Of a stretch of 45,914 nt of DNA, positions 40,946 through 45,914 are shown one piece after another. The notes beneath the pieces were generated by a model that saw only the letters and a list, made by a program, of their open reading frames with translations, searched no databases and was not told the origin of the DNA. Origin of the DNA: CAZYMF01 sp964648215. GTDB taxonomy: Bacteria; Desulfobacterota; Binatia; HRBIN30; JACQVA1. Position numbers and translations under genes: made by a program. Position 1 is the stretch's first letter; each line of letters begins with the position of its first letter. The stretch is taken from NCBI GenBank assembly GCA_964648215.1, contig CAZYMF010000017.1, forward strand, positions 1 to 45,914, read 5' to 3'.

Positions 40946-41824
40946 GTGCGTCTGGGAATCGACCTCGGCGGCACCAAGATCGAGGGCGTCGTCCTCGACG
41001 GCGACAACCGGCCCCGCTTTCGCACCCGCATCCCGACACAATCGGAGCGCGGGTACGCTCACATCCTGGACCGCGTCGGCGCGCTGGTCGAGCAGCTGCG
41101 CGCCGAGGCCCCCGGCTGCAACGCCGTCGGCATCGGCACGCCCGGGGCGATCTCCCGCGTCGACGGCACGATGAAGAACAGCAACACCACCTGCCTCAAC
41201 GGCCGCGACCTGCGCCGCGACCTGGAGCAGCGCCTCGGCCTGCCGGTGGTGATGGAGAACGACGCCAATTGCTTCGCCCTGGCCGAAGCCGTGGCCGGAG
41301 CGGGGACAGGCGCGGACCTCGTCTTCGGCGTCATCCTCGGCACCGGTGTCGGCGGCGGCCTGGTGATCGGCGGCAAGGTGAGGCGCGGCCTGCAGAACAT
41401 CGCCGGCGAGTGGGGCCATCAAGGGATCGACCCCCAGGGCCCGCTTTGCTACTGCGGGCAGCGCGGCTGCGTCGAAGCCCACATCGCCGGCCCCGCCCTG
41501 ACGCGACACTTCGCCACCCTGACCGGCGAGACGCTGCCGGCCGAGGCCGTCGTCGCCCACGCCCGCGCGGGTCACGCGCACGCCGGCGAGGTGTTCGAGT
41601 ATTTTCTCGATCGCTTCGGACGGGCGCTGGCCAACGTGATCGACATTCTCGATCCCGACGTCGTCGTCCTCGGCGGCGGGCTGTCGAACATCGACGAGCT
41701 CTACACCCGCGGGCGCGAGGCGGTACAGCGCTACGTGTTCAACGACGAGCTGCGCACCCCCGTCGTGCGGCACCAGCTCGGAGACTCCGCCGGCGTGATC
41801 GGCGCCGCCCTGCTGCTGCCGTAG
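40946..41824 (+). CDS. ROK-family sugar kinase (fructokinase/glucokinase-like)
   Basis: 292 residues. ATP loop GIDLGGTKIEG, catalytic Asp106 in MENDANCFALAEA, and the ROK zinc site: His158 (GEWGHQG) with Cys168, Cys170 and Cys175 (CYCGQRGCVEAH). No N-terminal HTH, so it is an enzyme rather than a NagC-like repressor. It probably phosphorylates fructose, glucose or N-acetylmannosamine; the sequence does not decide. Start GTG at 40946, a weak ribosome-binding site; the longer frame upstream is Arg-rich and unsupported. It converges with the HTH citrate synthase with a 6-nt gap. Confidence 0.9.
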   Translation: MRLGIDLGGTKIEGVVLDGDNRPRFRTRIPTQSERGYAHILDRVGALVEQLRAEAPGCNAVGIGTPGAISRVDGTMKNSNTTCLNGRDLRRDLEQRLGLPVVMENDANCFALAEAVAGAGTGADLVFGVILGTGVGGGLVIGGKVRRGLQNIAGEWGHQGIDPQGPLCYCGQRGCVEAHIAGPALTRHFATLTGETLPAEAVVAHARAGHAHAGEVFEYFLDRFGRALANVIDILDPDVVVLGGGLSNIDELYTRGREAVQRYVFNDELRTPVVRHQLGDSAGVIGAALLLP

Positions 41825-41830
41825 CGCGGC

Positions 41831-43042
41831 TCACTCCTGCCCGCGCGGCGGCTCGCCGGCATAGCGCGCGCGCGGACGAATCAGGCGGCCCTCCTGGTAC
41901 TGCTCCAGGCCGTGGGCGATCCAGCCGACGACGCGGCCGAGCCCGAGCAGCGCCAGCGGCGCGCCGGACGGCAACCCCAGCGCCCGACACAGCGTGACGA
42001 CGCCGAAGTCCACCGTCGGATGCTCGTTCATCAGCTCCCGCACCGCCTCGCTGAGAGCGAGGGAAAGCGCCACGTCGCGCGACTTCGGCCGGTGCTCGGC
42101 CACCAGCCGGAGCAACACCGCACCGCGCGGATCGCCGTCGGGATAGAGCGGGTGGCCGAAGCCGGGCATCGCCTCGCCACGTCGCAGCCGGGCGAGGACC
42201 ACGCGCCGGGCCCCGCCCGGCGCGCGCGCCTCGTCGAGCAGCCCCTGCGCCCGCTCGCAGGCGCCGCCGTGTTTCGCGCCGCGCAATGCCGCCAGGCCGG
42301 CGGCCACCAGCGCGTACGGTGTCGACCCCGCCGAGGCGACGCAGCGCGCGGTGAAGCTCGACGGGTTCAGGCCGTTGTCGGCGTAGAGCACCAGCGCCGC
42401 CTGCAGCAGCGCGGCCACGGCGGGCCTTCCCGGCGCCCACGAACGCTGCAGCACCAGCGCCACCGGGTCGCGCGTCGGACGAGCACCCACCGCGGCGCCG
42501 GCCAGGAGCCGCAAGATCCGCGCGCCTTTGCGCTGCACCGCCGCGGGGCGCAGGTCGAAAGCGCCGGGATCGTGCGCCTCGGCTACCGGGAGAAACAGCT
42601 GCAGCGCCTCCAGCGGCGGCAGCGGCGAGGCCACGCGGACCAGGGTGGCCCACTCGGGCGGCACCAGGAGCTCGTCCGGGAACGACGCCTGCAGATCGCC
42701 GCTCCACAGCAGGGAGGCCACCTGCTCGATGGTGCAGGTGGTCGCCAGCGTCACCACATCGCGCCCGGCGTAGTAGAGGCGGCCGTCGTGAATCACCGAC
42801 AGCCGCGACTTCAGCACCGGCATTCCCCAGTGCAGCGCTTCCTCCGCTGCCTTGACCGGATCGCGGCGGAGTTGCTTACGCTGCTTCAGAAGCCAGATGT
42901 CCTCCGCCAGGTAGCGCCGGCGGCGCGAGCGGCCGCCCTCGGCCTCGGAGCGGATCAGACCGCGGCTCACGTAGGCATAGAGCGTGGGCACGTTGACCCC
43001 GAGCTCCGCTGCGGCCTCGGCCGCCGACAGATACGCCGCCAT
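41831..43042 (-). CDS. Citrate synthase-family protein with N-terminal MerR-like HTH
   Basis: 403 residues. Residues 1-60 form a helix-turn-helix of the MerR/excisionase type (YLSAAEAAAELGVNVPTLYA, SRRRRYLAEDIWLLK). The remainder is a citrate-synthase fold: AKHGGACER (His258), PGFGHPLYPDG (His297) and HPTVDFG (Asp345) keep the catalytic trio. The usual DHGLN His is Asn (ADNGLNPSSF), so activity may be altered. It could be a synthase that also binds DNA, or a regulator that senses acyl-CoA or oxaloacetate. Start ATG at 43042; a TTG 39 nt upstream lies within the palindrome. It diverges from another citrate synthase. Confidence 0.85.
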   Translation of the reverse strand: MAAYLSAAEAAAELGVNVPTLYAYVSRGLIRSEAEGGRSRRRRYLAEDIWLLKQRKQLRRDPVKAAEEALHWGMPVLKSRLSVIHDGRLYYAGRDVVTLATTCTIEQVASLLWSGDLQASFPDELLVPPEWATLVRVASPLPPLEALQLFLPVAEAHDPGAFDLRPAAVQRKGARILRLLAGAAVGARPTRDPVALVLQRSWAPGRPAVAALLQAALVLYADNGLNPSSFTARCVASAGSTPYALVAAGLAALRGAKHGGACERAQGLLDEARAPGGARRVVLARLRRGEAMPGFGHPLYPDGDPRGAVLLRLVAEHRPKSRDVALSLALSEAVRELMNEHPTVDFGVVTLCRALGLPSGAPLALLGLGRVVGWIAHGLEQYQEGRLIRPRARYAGEPPRGQE

Positions 43043-43061
43043 CGTCGCCGTCTCTCTATCG

Positions 43062-43105
43062 AATATTGATTTACGGATCAATCAATTGATTCTCAAATCA
43101 ATATT
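43062..43105. promoter_or_regulatory. AT-rich nested palindrome between the two citrate synthase genes
   Basis: Outer arms AATATTGATTT (43062-43072) and AAATCAATATT (43095-43105) are a perfect 11-nt inverted repeat. Inside lies a 12-nt palindrome AATCAATTGATT (43080-43091), two bases off the outer centre. TTGACA begins at 43104. In a very GC-rich genome, this is a strong candidate for the binding site of a dimeric regulator, the obvious one being the adjacent HTH-citrate synthase. Confidence 0.65.
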
Positions 43106-43165
43106 GACAATGTTTGGGCAAGCATCCAGGATCGGCCGCGACAGCGAGGGAAGGAGGGCTTTGCC

Positions 43166-44440
43166 ATGACGTACCCAGCGAACGACGAGCGCGGCGCCGC
43201 GCCGGCCTCTGCTCCCGTCACGCTCAAGCGCGGCCTGGAAGGCGTCGCGGTGGCGCAGACGCGCCTGAGCAGCGTCGACGGCGAGCGGGGCGAGCTGATC
43301 ATCGGCGGCTTTCCCGTGGAGCGCCTGGCCCCGGCGGCGCGCTTCGAGGAGGTGCTCCACCTGCTCTGGCACGATCGCCTGCCAACCCGGCGCGAGCTCG
43401 ACGCTCTCGATCGCCAGCTAGCCGCCGAACGCGCCCTGCCGGCCGCGACCGTCGCGCTGCTGCGCGCCGCCGCCGCGCGGCGGGTGCCGGCCATGGACGC
43501 GCTGCGCATGGCGGTGACGACGCTCAGCCTGGGCGACGACCGTCCCGAAGACGGCTCCCGCACCGCCAACCTGCGACGCGCGATCGAGCTCGTCGCGCGC
43601 TTCCCGACCATCGTCGCCGCCTATCGGCGGCTGCGGCAGGGCCGGGAGCCCGTCGCGCCGCACCCCCGCCTCTCCCACGCGGCGAACTTCCTGTTCATGA
43701 TCAGCGGCGAAGAGCCGCGCCCGGAGGTGACGCGAGCGCTCGAGACCTATCTCAACACCGTCGTCGACCACGGTCTCAACGCGTCCACCTTCACCGCCCG
43801 GGTCATCGTCAGCACCCGTTCCGACATCTGCTCCGCGCTGGTGGGGGCGATCGGCGCCCTCAAGGGACCGTTGCACGGTGGCGCGCCCGGACCCGCCCTC
43901 GACATGGTGTTCGAGATCCAGGCACGTGCCGCCCGCAGCGGTCGCCCGCTCGCCGACGAAGCCGCCGCCTACACCCGGGAGGTGCTCGCCGGCGGCGGCC
44001 GCCTGATGGGCTTCGGGCACCGGGTCTACAAGGTCCGCGATCCGCGCGCCGAGGTCCTCGGCGCCGCCGCCGCGCGGCTGTTTCGGCGTGCCGGCGACAT
44101 GCACCTGTACGACGAGGTCCGCACGGTGGAAGACGCCGTCCTTCGTGTTCTGCACGAGCACAAGCCGGGCCGCCGGCTGGAGACCAACGTCGAGTTCTAC
44201 ACGGCGCTGCTGCTGCACGGCATCGGTCTCGACACCGAGCTCTTCTCCCCCACCTTCGCCGTCGCCCGTGCCGGCGGGTGGACGGCGCACGTGCTCGAGC
44301 AGATCGGCGAGGACCACCTCATCCGGCCGAGCTCGATCTACGTCGGGCCGCGCGACCGCTCGTGGGTAGCGCCGGAGGCGCGAGCGAGCACAGCGGTGCC
44401 CGTCGACCTCGACGCCTCCACGCAGGTCAGCGCCGGATAG
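43166..44440 (+). CDS. Citrate synthase / 2-methylcitrate synthase family protein
   Basis: 424 residues. Joins an acyl-CoA to oxaloacetate or a related acceptor. DHGLNASTFTARV (His202), GPLHGGAP (His237) and GFGHRVYK (His285) are intact. The base that is Asp in most citrate synthases (NVDFY) is Glu343 here (TNVEFYTALLLHG), which I recall from some actinobacterial-type members. About 20 residues precede the first family block, and the C-terminal tail is Ala/Pro-rich. Start ATG at 43166 after AGGAGG. It is divergent from the HTH version across a palindrome and converges with the next CoA-transferase with a 6-nt gap. Citrate versus methylcitrate cannot be told. Confidence 0.88.
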   Translation: MTYPANDERGAAPASAPVTLKRGLEGVAVAQTRLSSVDGERGELIIGGFPVERLAPAARFEEVLHLLWHDRLPTRRELDALDRQLAAERALPAATVALLRAAAARRVPAMDALRMAVTTLSLGDDRPEDGSRTANLRRAIELVARFPTIVAAYRRLRQGREPVAPHPRLSHAANFLFMISGEEPRPEVTRALETYLNTVVDHGLNASTFTARVIVSTRSDICSALVGAIGALKGPLHGGAPGPALDMVFEIQARAARSGRPLADEAAAYTREVLAGGGRLMGFGHRVYKVRDPRAEVLGAAAARLFRRAGDMHLYDEVRTVEDAVLRVLHEHKPGRRLETNVEFYTALLLHGIGLDTELFSPTFAVARAGGWTAHVLEQIGEDHLIRPSSIYVGPRDRSWVAPEARASTAVPVDLDASTQVSAG

Positions 44441-44446
44441 CGTGCC

Positions 44447-45914
44447 TCAGCTCGGCAGCACGCCGTCGGCGCGCAGCGCGGCGACACGGGCCGGCGAGTA
44501 GCCCAGTAGATCGCGGAGGATCTCGTCGGCGTGCTCGCCCCGCTGCGGGGCGGGTCGCGCGATGCGCACCGGCGTCCGCTCGTACTTCACCAGCACGCCC
44601 GTTTGCCGGAACGCTCCCCACGGCGGCGCGGTGGCGTCGCAGAGCAGATCATTGGCGGCGACGTGGGCATCTCGAAACAGATCGGGGATGCTCAGGACCG
44701 GCGCGGCCGGGATGCCGGCCGCGGCAAGCTGCGCCAGCGCCGCCTCACGGGTATCGCGCGCGAGTATCGCCGCCAGCCATTGCCCCGCCGCGCCGTCGGC
44801 CGGCTCCGCCGCGACGAGCGCGGACGGGCCGGCCCCGTCACGGCCAAACGTCGCGACGACCTCCGCCCAGCGCTCGAGCGGCGCCGAGACGAAGATCCAG
44901 CCGTCGCGGCAAGCGTAGGCGCGCCGCAAGGGATGGCGGCCGAGCAAGTCCGGCCCGCCGTTCTCCATGTCCGGCCGGCCGGCGTAGAAGACGAACTCGC
45001 CCGACTGCACGGCCATAGCCGCCTGCGCCAGCGACGTCTCCACGTGCTGCCCCCGGCCGTTGCGCCCGCGCGCGAACAGCGCGGCGGTGATGCCGAAGGC
45101 GCACAGCAGCCCCGCGGCGTAGTCGCACACGCCACAGGTGAGATAGACGGGCGGCTCGCCGTGGCCACCCTGCGCCCGCATCAGGCCCGAGCGCGCCTGT
45201 AGCAGCGGATCGAAACCGGCCTCGTGGCCGCGCGGCCCGCTCGAGCCGAAGGCCGTGATGCTGCCGTAGACCAGCCGGGGATTGAGGCCGGCCAGCGTCT
45301 CGTAGTCGATCCCCAGACGCCGGCTTGCTCCCGGGCGCAGATTCTCCACCAGCACGTCGGCCTTGCGAACGAGGTCGTGGACGACCTCGCGCGCCTCCGG
45401 CTTGGAGAAATCGAGTGCGAGGCCGCGCTTGCCCTGGTTCCAGCCGTAGAACCCGAAGCCAAAGGCGCGGAAGGGATCGCCGCCCGGGCTCTCGATCTTG
45501 ATGACGTCGGCGCCCGCCAGCGCCAGCGCCGTCGCCGCCGCCGGCCCGGCGATGTAGCTGGTGAAATCGAGCACCACTGTTCCGGCCAGTGGCCCTCCGC
45601 CGCCTCGATGACCGCCGCCGCCCCCTCGACGAGGGGCAACCGGCCATGGCTCCATCTCGCTCTCGGCGCCGAGCGTCGGCGCCGGGCACCGAATGGCCCC
45701 GGGCGTAGCGCGCAGATCGATCGGAACCCCCATCTGGATCGTGCGGCCGAGCACCGGGTCGTCCATCTCCCGGCGCATGCCCAGATGACGGACCTGCGGG
45801 TCGTCAACGAAGTCGGCGCGCGCGAGCACGGGCGCGCAGGGGATGTCGGCCTCGCCTAGACGACGCAGCCACTCCTCGCGCGGACGACTGCCGATGACGC
45901 TCTGAATCAGCGAC
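44447..45914 (-). CDS. Tandem two-domain family III CoA-transferase (5' truncated by window)
   Basis: The minus-strand frame is open to the window edge. The C-terminal 380 or so residues form a complete CaiB/BaiF domain: GTVVLDFTSYIAGPAAATAL, GADVIKIESPGGDPFR, VENLRPG, and the catalytic Asp in TCGVCDYAAGLL. Before it, residues such as IPCAPVLARADFVDDPQVRH and LRATPGAIRCPAPTLGAESE are the typical C-terminal end of another family III domain, joined by a Gly/Arg-rich linker. So this is a fused double CoA-transferase, unlike the single-domain gene at 3.9 kb. The first domain's active site lies outside the window. The substrate is unknown. Confidence 0.88.
   Translation of the reverse strand, partial: SLIQSVIGSRPREEWLRRLGEADIPCAPVLARADFVDDPQVRHLGMRREMDDPVLGRTIQMGVPIDLRATPGAIRCPAPTLGAESEMEPWPVAPRRGGGGGHRGGGGPLAGTVVLDFTSYIAGPAAATALALAGADVIKIESPGGDPFRAFGFGFYGWNQGKRGLALDFSKPEAREVVHDLVRKADVLVENLRPGASRRLGIDYETLAGLNPRLVYGSITAFGSSGPRGHEAGFDPLLQARSGLMRAQGGHGEPPVYLTCGVCDYAAGLLCAFGITAALFARGRNGRGQHVETSLAQAAMAVQSGEFVFYAGRPDMENGGPDLLGRHPLRRAYACRDGWIFVSAPLERWAEVVATFGRDGAGPSALVAAEPADGAAGQWLAAILARDTREAALAQLAAAGIPAAPVLSIPDLFRDAHVAANDLLCDATAPPWGAFRQTGVLVKYERTPVRIARPAPQRGEHADEILRDLLGYSPARVAALRADGVLPS

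Overview
The window is a high-GC, densely packed bacterial chromosome segment. Nothing in it looks like a phage, plasmid or integrated element. The gene mix is a CarD-family regulator next to ispD, GlpX fructose-bisphosphatase with a DhnA-type class I aldolase, many CaiB/BaiF CoA-transferases, acyl-CoA enzymes, RND/MMPL exporters with Ycf48 and DUF1329 partners, and PAS/GAF histidine kinases. This fits an uncultured deltaproteobacterial-type lineage (Myxococcota, Desulfobacterota or Binatota-like). The taxonomic guess rests on gene content only and is of modest confidence. No rRNA, tRNA, CRISPR array or transposase was seen.

Layout. 1-5.9 kb: a sulfatase cut by the window edge, a 25-codon remnant of a short-chain dehydrogenase, a GAF histidine kinase (-), a MaoC-type hydratase (-), a family III CoA-transferase and ribose-5-phosphate isomerase A. 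6.0-7.4 kb: a CPA2-type antiporter. 7.4-18.9 kb: a probable catabolic and transport island. A (-) acyl-CoA ligase diverges from a (+) run of Ycf48-like protein, RND exporter, DUF1329 protein, acyl-CoA dehydrogenase, COG2159 amidohydrolase, enoyl-CoA hydratase/isomerase, a repeat-flanked four-helix-bundle gene and a zinc alcohol dehydrogenase. Overlapping divergent promoter-like sequences lie at 9208-9252.

18.9-20.8 kb is a small accessory patch: a nucleotidyltransferase with a tiny overlapping partner gene, a vapBC-type pair, and a truncated start of a second nucleotidyltransferase. 20.8-25.1 kb: an alpha/beta hydrolase, a two-gene OpuC/EgtUV-type ABC importer (-), and divergently an EgtD-type histidine methyltransferase whose ligand residues align with mycobacterial EgtD at one constant offset. 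25.2-29.3 kb: a family 9 glycosyltransferase (-), cysteine synthase coupled to LarE, ispD (-) and carD (-).

29.6-32.0 kb: a second RND/MMPL protein. 32.1-35.1 kb: a probable (-) operon fabD - class I fructose-bisphosphate aldolase - glpX. 35.2-40.0 kb: a three-gene (-) signalling operon (single-domain response regulator, REC-PAS-histidine kinase, Cache-PAS-GAF-histidine kinase). 40.2-41.8 kb: a tiny histone-H1-like basic protein, a small conserved coiled-coil protein and a ROK kinase. 41.8-44.4 kb: two divergent citrate-synthase-family genes, one with an N-terminal MerR-like HTH, around an AT-rich nested palindrome. 44.4 kb to the end: a tandem two-domain CaiB/BaiF CoA-transferase that runs off the window.

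The main functional themes are CoA-thioester catabolism with lipid-type transport (7.4-18.9 kb), a histidine-betaine/ergothioneine module (21.5-25.1 kb), central carbon metabolism, and signal transduction. Several gene boundaries carry short-period degenerate repeats (7- or 8-nt units) or palindromic GC-rich repeats. These non-coding elements are among the less usual features here.
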